A stretch of 64,000 bases of DNA from NCBI RefSeq assembly GCF_946892675.1, contig NZ_CAMPOV010000001.1, positions 1,648,033 through 1,712,032 of the forward strand. Reading direction: 5' to 3'. Below the pieces are notes generated by a model. It was given only the letters and a program-made list of their open reading frames with translations, was not told where the DNA came from and did not search any database. A program made the position numbers and the translations under genes. Positions 49,538 through 60,138 of this stretch are shown here, one piece after another. Source of the DNA: Arthrobacter sp. Marseille-P9274. GTDB taxonomy: Bacteria > Actinomycetota > Actinomycetes > Actinomycetales > Micrococcaceae. The number at the start of each line of letters is the position of its first letter. Position 1 is the first letter of the stretch.

Positions 49538-50857
49538 TCAGCCGCGGACCTGGCCTTCGCCTTGGACGATCCACTTGGTGGTGGTCAGTTCACGCAGCCC
49601 CATCGGGCCGCGCGCGTGCATCTTCTGCGTGGAAATGCCCACCTCGGCTCCCAGCCCCAGCTCGCCGCCGTCGGTGAAGCGTGTTGAAGCGTTGACGATC
49701 ACGGCAGCGGAATCGATCTCGGCGATGAAGCGCTCGGCGTTGGCCAGGTCGTTGGTGATAATCGCCTCGGTGTGGCCGGTCGTCCAGTGCCGGATGTGCT
49801 CCAGGGCCTCGTCCATCGAATCCACCACGCCGACTGCCAGGTCCAGGTCCATGTACTCCTGCGCCCAGTCCTCATCGGTGGCGGGCGTGGCGTTGGCGCC
49901 TTCGGGCAGCAGCTCCGCGGCGCGCCGGTCAGTATGCAGCCGGACGCCCGCCTCCGACAGCGCGCGCAGGACCTCGGCGGCCGCATGGGCATTGGAGTGC
50001 AGTAGCAGGGTCTCCACCGTGTTGCACACTGAGGGCCGCTGGGTCTTGGCGTTGAGCAGGATGTCGACGGCCATCTCGGTGTTGGCCGATTCGTCGAGGA
50101 AGATGTGCACGTTGCCCTCGCCCGTCTCGATGACGGGGACCTTGGCGTTGTTGACCACGGTCTGGATCAGGTCGCGGCCGCCGCGGGGAATCAGGACATC
50201 GATCCGGCCGCGCGCCTGCATCAGCGCGTTGGCACCCTCGCGGCCATACTCGTCGACGCTCTGCACGGCGTCGGCCGGCAGGCCGACCCTGTCCAGGGCG
50301 TCGCGGATGACCCCGATCAGCGCAACGTTCGTCTGCGCCGCCGCGCTGCCGCCGCGCAGGACCACGGCGTTGCCGCTCTTGAGCGCCAGGCCGGCGATGT
50401 CCACGGTGACGTTGGGCCGGGCCTCGTAGATCGCGGCCACCACACCCATCGGCACGTGGACCTGGCGCAGGCGCAGGCCGTTCGGCAGCGTCTGGCCGCG
50501 CATGACCGTGCCGACCGGATCCGGCTGGCCCGCGAGGTTCTTCAGCGCATCGGCGAGCGACGCGATGCGTTCGGCCGACAGGCTGAGCCGGTCCAGCAAG
50601 GCGGTGCTTGTGCCGTTTTCGCGCCCGGCTTCGACGTCCAGGCGGTTGGCGTGCAGGATCAGGTCCCGCTTAGCCAGCAGCGAGTCGGCGATCTCCAGCA
50701 GGGCCTTGTCCTTCCAGGACCGGTTGGCCCTGGCCATGCGGCGCGAGGCGGTCCTGGCCCGGTCTGCGATGGCCCGGACGGCCGTCACTGCATCCGGCCG
50801 CTCGGCAGCGGCCTGCTCGTCACCGGAAGTTGCCTGGGAAGGAGCTGTCTGGGTCAT
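49538..50857 (-). CDS. proA: Glutamate-5-semialdehyde dehydrogenase
   Basis: A 439-residue enzyme of proline biosynthesis that reduces glutamyl-5-phosphate with NADPH. The catalytic cysteine lies in NAKTQRPSVCNTVETLLLH; other marks are MGVVAAIYEARPNVTVDI, KSGNAVVLRGGSAAAQ and RMARANRSWKDKAL. Downstream of proB in the same direction after about 50 bases. Confidence 0.96.
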   Translation of the reverse strand: MTQTAPSQATSGDEQAAAERPDAVTAVRAIADRARTASRRMARANRSWKDKALLEIADSLLAKRDLILHANRLDVEAGRENGTSTALLDRLSLSAERIASLADALKNLAGQPDPVGTVMRGQTLPNGLRLRQVHVPMGVVAAIYEARPNVTVDIAGLALKSGNAVVLRGGSAAAQTNVALIGVIRDALDRVGLPADAVQSVDEYGREGANALMQARGRIDVLIPRGGRDLIQTVVNNAKVPVIETGEGNVHIFLDESANTEMAVDILLNAKTQRPSVCNTVETLLLHSNAHAAAEVLRALSEAGVRLHTDRRAAELLPEGANATPATDEDWAQEYMDLDLAVGVVDSMDEALEHIRHWTTGHTEAIITNDLANAERFIAEIDSAAVIVNASTRFTDGGELGLGAEVGISTQKMHARGPMGLRELTTTKWIVQGEGQVRG

Positions 50858-50909
50858 ACTGCGATTTTAGCCGGTGTGGAGCGGCGCGCCGTCCAGCGTT
50901 ACGGACGCG

Positions 50910-52040
50910 TCACAGGACCACCAGGTCGTCAACATGCACGACCTCGCGCTCGTACTGCCGGCCGAGGCTCGCGCCGAGTTCCTTCGTGGAGCGTCCCAGC
51001 ATGCGGGGCAGTTCGTAGGAGGAGAAGTTGACGAGCCCGCGCGCGACGATGTGGCCCTCCAGATCCGCCAGTTCCACCGGGTCGCCGGGCTCGAATGTGC
51101 CCTTGACCGTGGTGATCCCGGCGGGCAGCAGCGACCGGTGACGCTCACGCACCGCCTGCACGGCGCCGTCGTCAAGGGTCAGGCGCCCCTGCACGGTGGC
51201 CAAATGTGCCAGCCACAAGAGCCGAACCGGGCGGCGGGAACCGTTGACGCTGAACCAGGTGCCGACGTCGTTCCCCTCCAGCGCTTCCGCGGCGTTCGGG
51301 GTCGAGGTGACCAGCGCCGGGATCCCGGATTCGGCGGCGATGGTGGCGGCCTCGACCTTGGTCACCATGCCGCCGGTTCCGACCCCGGCCTTGCCCGTGC
51401 TCCCGATGCTGACGCCCTCGAGGTCCTGCGGGCCGTTGACCTGCGGAATCCGCTTGGCACCGGCCTTGGGCGGTCCGTCGTAGAGCGCGTCGACATCGGA
51501 GAGCAGCACGAGCGCCTCCGCCTTGACGAGGTGCGCGACGAGGGCGGCGAGGCGGTCGTTGTCCCCGAAGCGGATTTCGTGGGTCGCCACCGTGTCGTTT
51601 TCGTTGACAATGGGAACGACGCCGAGGTGCAGCAAGCGGTTCAGCGCGCGGTATGCGTTGGCGTACTGCTGGCGGCGCATCAGGTCCTCGGCCGTCAGCA
51701 GCACCTGGCTGACGGCGACGCCATGGGCGCCGAAGGCCTGCGTGTAGCGGGCCATCAGCAGGCCCTGGCCGACGCTGGCCGCGGCCTGCTGGGTGGCCAG
51801 GTCCCGCGGGCGGCGGGCGAGACCCAGCGGGGCCAGCCCCGCCGCGATCGCCCCCGAGGAGACCAGGATCAGCTCGGTGCCCCGGTTGCGCCGGGCGGCC
51901 AGCACCTCCACCAGGTCCAGCAGCGCGTCTTCCGCGATGCCGCCGGCAACGGAGGTCAGCGAGGACGATCCGACTTTGACGACCAGGCGGCGCGCGGTCC
52001 GCAACATGGACCGGTCCACCGCGGGGACCTTACTGGTCAT
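50910..52040 (-). CDS. proB: Glutamate 5-kinase
   Basis: A 376-residue kinase of proline biosynthesis with the amino-acid kinase domain ([44 protein letters not shown]) and a C-terminal PUA domain from about residue 290 ([20 protein letters not shown]). Its start overlaps the end of obgE by 11 bases, and proA follows. Confidence 0.95.
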   Translation of the reverse strand: MTSKVPAVDRSMLRTARRLVVKVGSSSLTSVAGGIAEDALLDLVEVLAARRNRGTELILVSSGAIAAGLAPLGLARRPRDLATQQAAASVGQGLLMARYTQAFGAHGVAVSQVLLTAEDLMRRQQYANAYRALNRLLHLGVVPIVNENDTVATHEIRFGDNDRLAALVAHLVKAEALVLLSDVDALYDGPPKAGAKRIPQVNGPQDLEGVSIGSTGKAGVGTGGMVTKVEAATIAAESGIPALVTSTPNAAEALEGNDVGTWFSVNGSRRPVRLLWLAHLATVQGRLTLDDGAVQAVRERHRSLLPAGITTVKGTFEPGDPVELADLEGHIVARGLVNFSSYELPRMLGRSTKELGASLGRQYEREVVHVDDLVVL

Positions 52041-53595
52041 CGCCGTCTTCCGCAGCGGCCCCCTTGTAGTTGGCCGATTCGGTCCAGATGCCTGCCTTGC
52101 GCTCCGCTTCGAGTTCGGCGCGGGCGGCGGCCTTGGCGTCCTTGCGGTCCTGCTGTTCCTGGCGCTTCTGGCTGCGGGTGGGCCGGCTGCTGAAGTCTGC
52201 GAGGCGCAGATCCGTGCCGCGCGGGGTGCCGGCGAGCAGCTCGGCGCCGCCCATCATGGTCGGCTCCCAGTCGAAGACCACGGCGTCGTCCTCGCCGATC
52301 ACCACTGTTGAACCGGGCACCGCACCGGCCTTGAACAGCTGGTCCTCGACCCCAAGCTTCGCCAGCCGGTCGGAGAGGTAGCCGACGGCCTCGTCGTTGT
52401 TGAAGTCCGTCTGCTTTACCCACCGCTCGGGCTTCTCCCCCAGCACGCGGTAAAGCGGCTCCAGGTTCTTCTCTTCCTTGCGGATGGTGAAGCCGGCCTC
52501 GTTGACCGCCTTGGGCCGCAGCACGATCCTCGCCGGGGCGGGAGCGGAGGCCGCGTTGGTGCGGGCGGCGGAAACGATCTCGGCCATGGCGAAGCTCAGC
52601 TGGCGCAGGCCTTCGTGGCTGACAGCGGAGATCTCGAAGACGCGGTAGCCGCGGCGCTCCAGTTCCGGCCGCACGTATTCCGCCATGTCCCGTCCGTCCG
52701 GGACGTCCACCTTGTTGAGGGCGACCAGCCGGGGCCGTTCGTTCAGCGGCACGACGCCCTCGCTGCCCGCGTAGCTCATGTCGACGGCGTAGGCGCCCAG
52801 CTCCTCCTCGATCACCTCGAGGTCCGTGATCGGGTCGCGGTCCGACTCGAGGCTGGCGCAGTCCAGCACGTGCACCAGTGCCGCGCAGCGCTCGACATGG
52901 CGGAGGAACTCGTGGCCCAGGCCCCGGCCTTCGCTGGCGCCGGGGATGAGTCCGGGGACGTCCGCGATCGTGAAGCGGACATCGCCCGCCTGCACGACGC
53001 CGAGGTTGGGCACCAGGGTGGTGAACGGGTAGTCGGCGATCTTGGGCCGGGCCGCGCTCAGCGCCGCGATCAGGCTTGACTTGCCCGCCGAGGGATAGCC
53101 GACCAGCGCGACGTCGGCGATGGTCTTCAGCTCCAGCAGCACGTCCCGCTCGTCCCCGGGAACTCCGAGGAGCGCGAAGCCCGGCGCCTTGCGCTTCTGG
53201 GACGAAAGCGCCGCGTTGCCCAGGCCGCCCTGGCCGCCCGCGGCCACGACGTACTCGGCGCCCTCGCCGACCAGGTCGGCCAGGACCTTGCCGTCCTTGG
53301 TCTTGACGACCGTTCCGTCCGGGACCGGCAGGACGAGGGTTTCCCCGTTGCTGCCGTGACGCATGTCGCCCTTGCCGAAGTCGCCGTTGCTGGCATGGCG
53401 ATGCGGCGCGTGGTGGTAGGACAGCAGCGTGGTGGTCTGCGGGTCGACCCGGAGGATGACGTCGCCGCCGTTACCGCCGTTGCCGCCGTCGGGACCGCCC
53501 AGTGGCTTGAACTTTTCGCGTCTCACGGAAACGCAGCCGTGGCCGCCGTCTCCACCGGATACGTGCAGTACAACCCGGTCAACGAAAGTTGCCAC
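52030..53595 (-). CDS. obgE: Obg family GTPase
   Basis: A 521-residue ribosome-associated GTPase. The Gly-rich Obg fold is at the N-terminus ([34 protein letters not shown]). The G domain has the P-loop [15 protein letters not shown]3 [14 protein letters not shown] and G4 NKVD. The C-terminal OCT domain is at about residues 355-435, followed by a basic tail. The GTG start is chosen because GAGGAG lies six bases upstream and homologues begin M-A-T/S-F-V-D-R. Its end overlaps proB. Confidence 0.96.
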   Translation of the reverse strand: MATFVDRVVLHVSGGDGGHGCVSVRREKFKPLGGPDGGNGGNGGDVILRVDPQTTTLLSYHHAPHRHASNGDFGKGDMRHGSNGETLVLPVPDGTVVKTKDGKVLADLVGEGAEYVVAAGGQGGLGNAALSSQKRKAPGFALLGVPGDERDVLLELKTIADVALVGYPSAGKSSLIAALSAARPKIADYPFTTLVPNLGVVQAGDVRFTIADVPGLIPGASEGRGLGHEFLRHVERCAALVHVLDCASLESDRDPITDLEVIEEELGAYAVDMSYAGSEGVVPLNERPRLVALNKVDVPDGRDMAEYVRPELERRGYRVFEISAVSHEGLRQLSFAMAEIVSAARTNAASAPAPARIVLRPKAVNEAGFTIRKEEKNLEPLYRVLGEKPERWVKQTDFNNDEAVGYLSDRLAKLGVEDQLFKAGAVPGSTVVIGEDDAVVFDWEPTMMGGAELLAGTPRGTDLRLADFSSRPTRSQKRQEQQDRKDAKAAARAELEAERKAGIWTESANYKGAAAEDGDDQ

Positions 53596-53723
53596 GTTCA
53601 ACTCCTCTTGCGTGCGGCGGACCTGTCGCGCACGGACGGTCCATGGGTGATTCTAGTCGGGTTAAATACCAGTGAGGCGGACCAGCCGGCCCGCCTCACT
53701 GGAAAGCTGTCTACAGCCGAAAA

Positions 53724-53987
53724 CTACTCGGCGGCTGCAGCAGCAACGATGTTGACCACACGACGTCCGCGGCGGGTGCCGAATTCAACGGCTCCGGCCT
53801 CGAGGGCGAACAGAGTGTCGTCGCCGCCGCGTCCAACGTTGGCGCCCGGGTGGAAGTGGGTGCCGCGCTGGCGGACGATGATCTCACCAGCGGAGACCAC
53901 CTGGCCACCGAAGCGCTTCACGCCCAGACGCTGAGCGTTGGAATCGCGACCGTTGCGAGTGGAGCTCGCACCTTTCTTATGTGCCAT
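53724..53987 (-). CDS. rpmA: Ribosomal protein L27
   Basis: An 87-residue large-subunit protein with the standard start [18 protein letters not shown], then [20 protein letters not shown] and [20 protein letters not shown]. Between rplU and obgE, the usual L21-L27-Obg order. Confidence 0.98.
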   Translation of the reverse strand: MAHKKGASSTRNGRDSNAQRLGVKRFGGQVVSAGEIIVRQRGTHFHPGANVGRGGDDTLFALEAGAVEFGTRRGRRVVNIVAAAAAE

Positions 53988-54041
53988 TTGCTATGCCTAC
54001 CTTTGTGTCTTTGGAAACTGCTGGAAGCCTGCCGACCGCAA

Positions 54042-54350
54042 TTAAGCGATGGAGGTGACCTTGACCTTGGTCAGTTCGGAACGGTAGCCCTGGCGCTTCT
54101 TGTAGCCGGTCTTGTTCTTGAACTTCTGGATGACAATCTTCGGGCCGCGAAGATTCTCAACGATCTCGGCAGTGACCTTGACCTTGGCCAGTTCGTCAGC
54201 TGCGGAGGTGACCTTGTCGCCATCGACCAGGAGCAGTGCAGGCAGCTCGAAGGTGCTGCCGGCTCCACCGGGGACGCGGTCAAGGGTCACGAGGTCTCCT
54301 ACGGAAACCTTTTCTTGGCGGCCGCCTGCGCGGACAATCGCGTACACCAC
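54042..54350 (-). CDS. rplU: Ribosomal protein L21
   Basis: A 102-residue protein starting at the GTG that gives [18 protein letters not shown], the conserved L21 N-terminus; four codons upstream (S-S-Q-V) could also be included by an earlier GTG. The end reads [19 protein letters not shown] and [12 protein letters not shown]. First gene of the rplU-rpmA-obgE block. Confidence 0.97.
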   Translation of the reverse strand: MVYAIVRAGGRQEKVSVGDLVTLDRVPGGAGSTFELPALLLVDGDKVTSAADELAKVKVTAEIVENLRGPKIVIQKFKNKTGYKKRQGYRSELTKVKVTSIA

Positions 54351-54477
54351 TTGGGAACTCACTTCTCTCGACGTTTGATACCTTTACGCGCTCTTCTGCG
54401 GGCTTGCTTAGCTCCGCGCCAGCGCTGTGCAGTCACGCCAACGGGATGATCCCTTCGAAGGCGTTTGCACCGAAGAT

Positions 54478-56058
54478 CTAGGTTACGCTATATCCGCTCC
54501 AACCCGCAAATACCGGCTGGTCGGGCGTGGCGTGTCCCGCCGATCCGGCCCCTGCCCAGGCCGACGAACCTCCGGCGTACAGCCGCGGTGCGTCGAAGAA
54601 CCGGAGCTCGTAGCGCGAGGACTCACGGAATGCCTCAAGCATCCGCCGCCGCACGTCCTCGGTCGAACGGGCGGCAACATCGTCCATGATACCGACCGCC
54701 TGCCGCGTCGCCTCCGCGAACCCCTGGTCTGCGTAGGTTTCCAGCCAGCCCCCGTACGGGTGCCCGGCCGCTCCCGACGCGCGGTATGCGCCGTGGAGCA
54801 CCTCACCAACATGCGCATACAGCCAGTAGCACGGAATGACGGCCGCAACGAGCTCGGCGTAGCCACCGGAGGCGGCCGTCGCCAGCAGATGGTCGACGTA
54901 CTGCTTGGTCACCGGCCCGAGCCTGCCGGAAACCTCCCGGTTGCTAAGCCACTCCCGGTGCAACTGCGCCTCCACCTCGATGCAGTCGCGGGCGCCCTTC
55001 GCCCAGAACAGCTGCTCCCCCGCCGTCGGCGCCAAGCTGCTGGCCAGCGCCAGCGCGCGCGAATAGCCGGACAGATAGAGCGCGTCCTGCGCGAGGTAGT
55101 AGCCGAAGTCCGCCTCCGGCAGCGACCCGTCACCCAGCTGGCGGATGAAGTCGAGGGCGAAAATTCCCTTGCGCAGGCCAGTGATGTCTTCCCAGCACTC
55201 GGCGCTGAAGGCGGTTGGTGGCAGCGGGGTGTGGTGGTGGAAGTGGTGGATCGGCCCGTTGCCGCGGCCGACTTCCAACTCGTCGGCGCGGACCAGCGCG
55301 CCGAAGAGCCACTCCTTCACCTGCTTCAGCGACTCGGTCCAGTCCCCCGTCCGGGCCTGAACCGTCGCCATCGCCGAGGAGAGGGAGCAGCCGGTGCCAT
55401 GCGTGTTGGCCGTGGCCACGCGCGCCGAACGGAATTCGACGACGTCGTCAGCGAGCCGGCCGTTCACGTCCACCAGTGCGTCGGGGCAGTCGCCGCCGGG
55501 CAGATGTCCGCCCTTCACCAGCACGATGGTCCCGTAGCGGCGCGAGAGCGTACGGCCCTGCGCCAGCGCCGCATCCCAGTCTTCCGCCACCGGCTCGTTG
55601 AGCAGTACCCCGAGTTCCGGAAGGTTGGGAGTGACCAGGTGGGCGTGCCGCAGCAGCAGACGCAGGGATTCCTCCGCCGCCGGTTCCAGCAGCCGGTCGC
55701 CGCTGGTCGCCACCATCACCGGATCAATAACGACGACGGCGGGCGCGGTTTCCGCGAGCCACTCACCGACCGCCTCAATAATGTCCGCCGAGCCGAGCAT
55801 GCCGATCTTCACGGCGTCGATCTCGACGTCGTCGCTGACCGATGCCAGCTGTTCCGCCAGGAACGAGGGCGGCGGCGTGTGCACGCTCCGCACACCCCGC
55901 GTGTTCTGGGCGACCAGCGCCGTGACGGCGGCCATGCCGTACCCGCCGTTGGCCGCGATGCTCTTCAGGTCTGCCTGGATGCCGGCGCCGCCGGTCGGGT
56001 CGGTTCCGGCGATGCTCAATACCCTGGGGATGCTGCGGGTTTCCACTGCTGGCTCCAT
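54478..56058 (-). CDS. Bifunctional HMP/HMP-P kinase - TenA thiaminase II fusion
   Basis: A 526-residue fusion. Residues 10-270 are ThiD (hydroxymethylpyrimidine and HMP-phosphate kinase): VLSIAGTDPTGGAGIQADL, VVVIDPVMVATSGDRLL and GTGCSLSSAMAT. Residues 290-510 are TenA, which hydrolyses aminopyrimidine breakdown products of thiamine: FGYYLAQDALYLSGYSRAL and the catalytic Cys in AVIPCYWLYAHVGEVL. The pair feeds salvaged pyrimidine into thiamine synthesis. A TPP riboswitch upstream controls it. Confidence 0.94.
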   Translation of the reverse strand: MEPAVETRSIPRVLSIAGTDPTGGAGIQADLKSIAANGGYGMAAVTALVAQNTRGVRSVHTPPPSFLAEQLASVSDDVEIDAVKIGMLGSADIIEAVGEWLAETAPAVVVIDPVMVATSGDRLLEPAAEESLRLLLRHAHLVTPNLPELGVLLNEPVAEDWDAALAQGRTLSRRYGTIVLVKGGHLPGGDCPDALVDVNGRLADDVVEFRSARVATANTHGTGCSLSSAMATVQARTGDWTESLKQVKEWLFGALVRADELEVGRGNGPIHHFHHHTPLPPTAFSAECWEDITGLRKGIFALDFIRQLGDGSLPEADFGYYLAQDALYLSGYSRALALASSLAPTAGEQLFWAKGARDCIEVEAQLHREWLSNREVSGRLGPVTKQYVDHLLATAASGGYAELVAAVIPCYWLYAHVGEVLHGAYRASGAAGHPYGGWLETYADQGFAEATRQAVGIMDDVAARSTEDVRRRMLEAFRESSRYELRFFDAPRLYAGGSSAWAGAGSAGHATPDQPVFAGWSGYSVT

Positions 56059-56135
56059 CGATCAGAGGCGGAGCGAACGTTGCACGGCAGCGCGGCGGAA
56101 CAAGCGGAACGAAGAGGCAACGCCGATGGAGCCGT

Positions 56136-56220
56136 GTGACAATCCCTCCGCCAGTCCTAACTGGTTCAGGTTCAACGGGTATCCATCTCAGCCGGCGTTG
56201 CCGGCACCCCGTGTCACTGA
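56136..56220 (-). promoter_or_regulatory. TPP riboswitch (THI element)
   Basis: On the minus strand: CACGGGGTGCCGG, the conserved GGCTGAGATGGATACCCG, and TTGAACCTGAACCAG, all parts of the THI box core, closed by a GTGAC/GTCAC P1 stem. It precedes the thiD-tenA fusion by about 80 bases and should repress it when thiamine pyrophosphate is plentiful. Confidence 0.95.
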
Positions 56221-56287
56221 CGCCAGCATAGCAAAACGCCGCCGGGTGCTCAGCAGGAGGCACCCGGCGGCGTCGTTGCTGCCGCGA

Positions 56288-59200
56288 TCAGAGTTCGGAA
56301 GCGGGAACTCCGACGCCCAGGATCACCGGTTCGGCGGCCTTCTTCTCCGGCTGGGCCGGCTTGGCCTCCGGCGCGGAGACAGACACCCTGCGGGCTGCGC
56401 CGGCAACACCGGCGGCAACCGCGGGCTCATCGGGGCGCTGCTGGACGGGTTCGGCGTTAGCCGCTCCCTGCGGCCGTACGGCGGCCCGGTGGCGCCGGCG
56501 CCGACCCGTCGGTGCGGTCGGTGCCGTCGCCGGTTCCGCCTGCACAGGTGCAGACTGCAGGGGTTCAGCGGCGGGTGCGGCGGCGTCTGCGGACGGCTCC
56601 GGCGCCGCGCTCGGCCGGGCCTCGGCCGCGGCGGCCTTCTCCGCCTTGACCTCGGGGCTGACCCGGTCGAAGGCCTCGGTCAGGTTCTCGAGCGTCAGGG
56701 CCGGCTTTTCGCTGGCGGCGGCCGGGCTGTGCTCGGCCCGCGGCAGCGCCACTTCCTCGCCGTTGATCTTCAGGACCGGCCCGGACGGGGCGGTGCCCGC
56801 CTCGGCCAGCTCATGGGCGTGGTCCTCGGCCTCATGCGCGGCCTGGGCTGCGGCGGCAATGTTCGCCAGCGCGGCCCGGGTGGCCTGGGCCTTGGCCTGG
56901 CGCTCCGCGTCGTCCGGCTGCGGCGCCTCGTGGACAGCCTCCGCCGGCTGGCCCGCGCCCTGGCTGCCTTGGCCGCGGTTCCGGCGCTTCTCGCTGCGCG
57001 ACGGCCGCTCCGGACGCGGGGGCTTCTCCGCGCGGACGTGGTGCTGATGGTGCTCCGCGGCGACTGCCGCCCGGCGGTGCTCGATCGGTTCGTCGTGGGT
57101 CACAACGCCCCTGCCGCCGCAGTGCTCGCAGTTTTCGCCGAACACCTCCAGCAGGCCGGTGCCCATGCGCTTGCGCGTCATCTGGACCAGGCCCAGGGAC
57201 GTCACCTCGGCCACCTGATGCTTGGTCCGGTCACGGCCGAGGCATTCAACGAGCCGCCGCAGGACCAGGTCGCGGTTGGCCTCGAGCACCATGTCGATGA
57301 AGTCGATGACGATGATGCCGCCGATATCGCGCAGGCGCAGCTGCCGGACGACTTCCTCCGCCGCCTCGAGGTTGTTCTTGGTAACGGTCTCTTCGAGGTT
57401 GCCGCCCGATCCGGTGAACTTGCCGGTGTTGACGTCCACCACGGTCATGGCCTCGGTCCGGTCGATCACGAGGGAGCCGCCGGAGGGCAGGAAGACCTTG
57501 CGCTCGAGCGCCTTGTGGATCAGTTCGTCGATCCGGTTGGCCGAGAAGATGTCCTCGTCCGCGCTCCACTTCTCCAGGCGGTCCACCAGATCCGGGGCCA
57601 CGTAGGTCACGTAGGCCTCGATGGTGTCCCAGGCTTCCTCGCCGGAGACGATGAGCTTGGAGAAGTCCTCGTTGAACACGTCGCGTACGACCTTGATGGT
57701 CAGGTCAGGCTCGGCGTAGAGCATCTCGGGCGGCAGCGTCTTGTTCGACTTGGCCCTGCTGTCGATGCCTTCCCACTGGGCGCGCAGCCGATTGATGTCA
57801 TTCATCAACTCTTCCTCGCTGGCGCCTTCTGCAGCCGTGCGCACGATGACGCCGGCGCCCTCGGGCACGTGCTCCTTGAGGATCTTCTTGAGCCGGTTGC
57901 GCTCGACATCCGGCAGCTTGCGCGAGATGCCTGTCATCGACCCGCCGGGCACGTAGACCAGGAACCTGCCGGGCAGGGAGACCTGGCTGGTCAGCCGGGC
58001 TCCCTTGTGGCCGACGGGGTCCTTGGTGACCTGCACCAGCACTGAGTCGCCGGACTTGAGGGCGTTCTCGATACGGCGGGGCTGGCCGTCCAACTGCGCT
58101 GCGTCCCAGTTGACCTCGCCGGCGTAAAGCACGGCGTTGCGGCCGCGTCCGATGTCAACGAACGCCGCCTCCATGCTCGGCAGGACGTTCTGGACCTTGC
58201 CCAGGTAAACGTTGCCGATCAGCGAGTCCTGCTGGGTCTTCGAGACGAAGTGCTCGGCCAGCACGCCGTCCTCGAGGACGGCAATCTGGATGCGGTCATC
58301 GCGCTGGCGTACGACCATCTGCCGGTCCACGGACTCCCGGCGTGCGAGGAACTCGGCCTCGGTGATGACCTGGCGGCGGCGGCCCGACTCCCGGGACTCC
58401 CGGCGCCGCTGCTTCTTGGCCTCGAGCCGGGTCGAGCCCTTGACGGAAGAGACGCGGTTGCTCGGCGCGGTTTCGCTGACCGGCCGGGGTGCGCGGACCC
58501 GCGTGATCGTGTTGGGCGGATCATCGTCGTGGCCGCCCGTCAGCTCCAGGTCCTGGTCGCCGCGGCGGCGACGGCGACGGCGGCGTGCCGTCACCCCGTC
58601 AGCCGCTTCGGGGGCGGCTTCCTCTTCCGTGGCGGCAGGGGTTTCTTCCGCGGTGGCCTCTTCGACGACGTCGGTACGGTTCTTGCTCTTCGAGCGCCGG
58701 TTCCGTCGGCTTCGGCGCCGGCCGCCCTCCTCCTCCTCCTCGGCCGCTTCGGCCGGCTCGGGCTCCTCCGCGGGCCGGGCGGGGCGGACCGTGGTCAGGT
58801 CCGGCGCATGGAACAGCAGCGACACCGGCGACTCGGGCACAGCGAACGGATCCAGCGGCGCTTCCTCCCCGGCCGGGGTTTCACCGGCGGGCTGGTCGGC
58901 GGCGGGCTGGTCCTTGGGGGTTTCCGTCGCTTCGGCACGGGTCCCCGCTGCGGGGGCGGCTTCACCAGCGGGAGCCGCTGCCGGGGCGGCCTCGACGGCT
59001 GAGCCAGCCGCAGGCGCGGCCGCGGCGGAATCAGCGGAGGCTTCGTCAGGTTTCGCGGCCGGCTTCGTCCGCGACGAAGTGCGGGTCCGGCGGGCCCGTG
59101 CCGGCGCCGGGGCCGACTCCACGGAGTCCGCTTCGGTGCCGGCGGTTTCGGCTTCGGTGCCAGCCGTCTCAACTGCCGCGGGCTGCTCCGGGGTGCCGGC

Positions 59201-59710
59201 TGCCTCCGGCGCGGGTGCCGCCGGGGCGGCGGCCACCTCGGCGGGGGCCTCGCTGGTGGCGGCGTCGGCTGCTGCCTGGCCGACCGAGGTCCCGGCGGGC
59301 TGCTCGGCCGGAGCCTCGGCCTTGGGCGCAGCCTTCCTGCGGCGGGTCGTCTTGGGCTTGGCCGGAGCCTCCGTCCCGGCGGGCTGGGCGTCGCTGTCCT
59401 GCGCCGGTGCCGCATCGGCGGGCCCTTCCGGGGCGCCGACGGCCGGCGGCTCGGCCGGCATCGGCGGGATGTCGACGGAGTCCTTGGCGGCGGAAGACAC
59501 CTCCGCGGTTTTTCGGGTGCGGCGCACGCGGGTCCGGGCCGGCACCGGCGTCTCCAGGGGCAGTTCGTCCGACGACGCCGCCAAGTCCAGTTCGACGGCG
59601 GCCTTCCGGCGGGTCCGCACGGCCCGCTTCGCCGGGGGCGTGGAAGGCCCTGTCCCCGTCTCTACGGCTGCGTCGCCTTGTGCTTCCGGGTTCTGCTGTT
59701 CAATATCCAT
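56288..59710 (-). CDS. rne: Ribonuclease E/G with long N- and C-terminal extensions
   Basis: A 1140-residue endoribonuclease. The first 450 or so residues are Ala/Pro/Glu-rich and disordered, with a basic RRSRRNRRSKSK-like patch. The catalytic part follows: S1 domain IGNVYLGKVQNVLPSMEAA, the 5' sensor and DNase-like region, metal-binding Asp in VVDVNTGKFTGSGG and VIDFIDMV, and the Zn-link C-E-H-C in NCEHCGGRGVV. The C-terminal 260 residues are again Ala/Pro-rich. The organisation is typical of actinobacterial RNase E, with the unstructured arms on both sides acting as scaffold. The ATG is chosen where the acidic coding part begins. Downstream lies the TPP-controlled thiamine gene. Confidence 0.95.
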   Translation of the reverse strand: MDIEQQNPEAQGDAAVETGTGPSTPPAKRAVRTRRKAAVELDLAASSDELPLETPVPARTRVRRTRKTAEVSSAAKDSVDIPPMPAEPPAVGAPEGPADAAPAQDSDAQPAGTEAPAKPKTTRRRKAAPKAEAPAEQPAGTSVGQAAADAATSEAPAEVAAAPAAPAPEAAGTPEQPAAVETAGTEAETAGTEADSVESAPAPARARRTRTSSRTKPAAKPDEASADSAAAAPAAGSAVEAAPAAAPAGEAAPAAGTRAEATETPKDQPAADQPAGETPAGEEAPLDPFAVPESPVSLLFHAPDLTTVRPARPAEEPEPAEAAEEEEEGGRRRSRRNRRSKSKNRTDVVEEATAEETPAATEEEAAPEAADGVTARRRRRRRRGDQDLELTGGHDDDPPNTITRVRAPRPVSETAPSNRVSSVKGSTRLEAKKQRRRESRESGRRRQVITEAEFLARRESVDRQMVVRQRDDRIQIAVLEDGVLAEHFVSKTQQDSLIGNVYLGKVQNVLPSMEAAFVDIGRGRNAVLYAGEVNWDAAQLDGQPRRIENALKSGDSVLVQVTKDPVGHKGARLTSQVSLPGRFLVYVPGGSMTGISRKLPDVERNRLKKILKEHVPEGAGVIVRTAAEGASEEELMNDINRLRAQWEGIDSRAKSNKTLPPEMLYAEPDLTIKVVRDVFNEDFSKLIVSGEEAWDTIEAYVTYVAPDLVDRLEKWSADEDIFSANRIDELIHKALERKVFLPSGGSLVIDRTEAMTVVDVNTGKFTGSGGNLEETVTKNNLEAAEEVVRQLRLRDIGGIIVIDFIDMVLEANRDLVLRRLVECLGRDRTKHQVAEVTSLGLVQMTRKRMGTGLLEVFGENCEHCGGRGVVTHDEPIEHRRAAVAAEHHQHHVRAEKPPRPERPSRSEKRRNRGQGSQGAGQPAEAVHEAPQPDDAERQAKAQATRAALANIAAAAQAAHEAEDHAHELAEAGTAPSGPVLKINGEEVALPRAEHSPAAASEKPALTLENLTEAFDRVSPEVKAEKAAAAEARPSAAPEPSADAAAPAAEPLQSAPVQAEPATAPTAPTGRRRRHRAAVRPQGAANAEPVQQRPDEPAVAAGVAGAARRVSVSAPEAKPAQPEKKAAEPVILGVGVPASEL

Positions 59711-60138
59711 CTTTAAATCTGCACTCCAGCCCCCTCTGGCGCCGGCCACATTCCGGCGCCCCCAAGGGCGGTTTGCCGGTTATTCTTCGGGCCTTTCGGC
59801 CGCCCGTCACCGGAAGTCATTGTTATATCGCCCGGGTTCGCGCCATCTAGGGAGCGCAGCACACCCGGGGACCAGCGGCGCTTTTCCTACTACCGCGTCT
59901 ATTCTCTTCATCGGTAGGGTTGTCTGGCGGATTCCGCGCGTCCCATCCGGATGATGGGACTTGCTAACCGGAAGCATCGCCGACAAACCTGGAAGCCTGT
60001 CGCTGGACCGGTAGTGGCATGTGGTTCCATTACCAGCCAAGAGCCATTCTCTCATACGGGTGCCCGTTTGGCTGTTATTTGCCACTTCTACTGTGGATAG
60101 AATCAAGCATCATCCCTGATGGAAAAGGACTTCTTCCG
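59711..60138. other. Intergenic region between divergent rne and VKOR genes
   Basis: No gene. It holds the promoters of both genes. Confidence 0.45.

Noticed and set aside
58212-59954. Plus-strand 580-codon open frame
   Set aside because: Antisense to the disordered arm of RNase E; a Ser/Ala-rich mirror composition.
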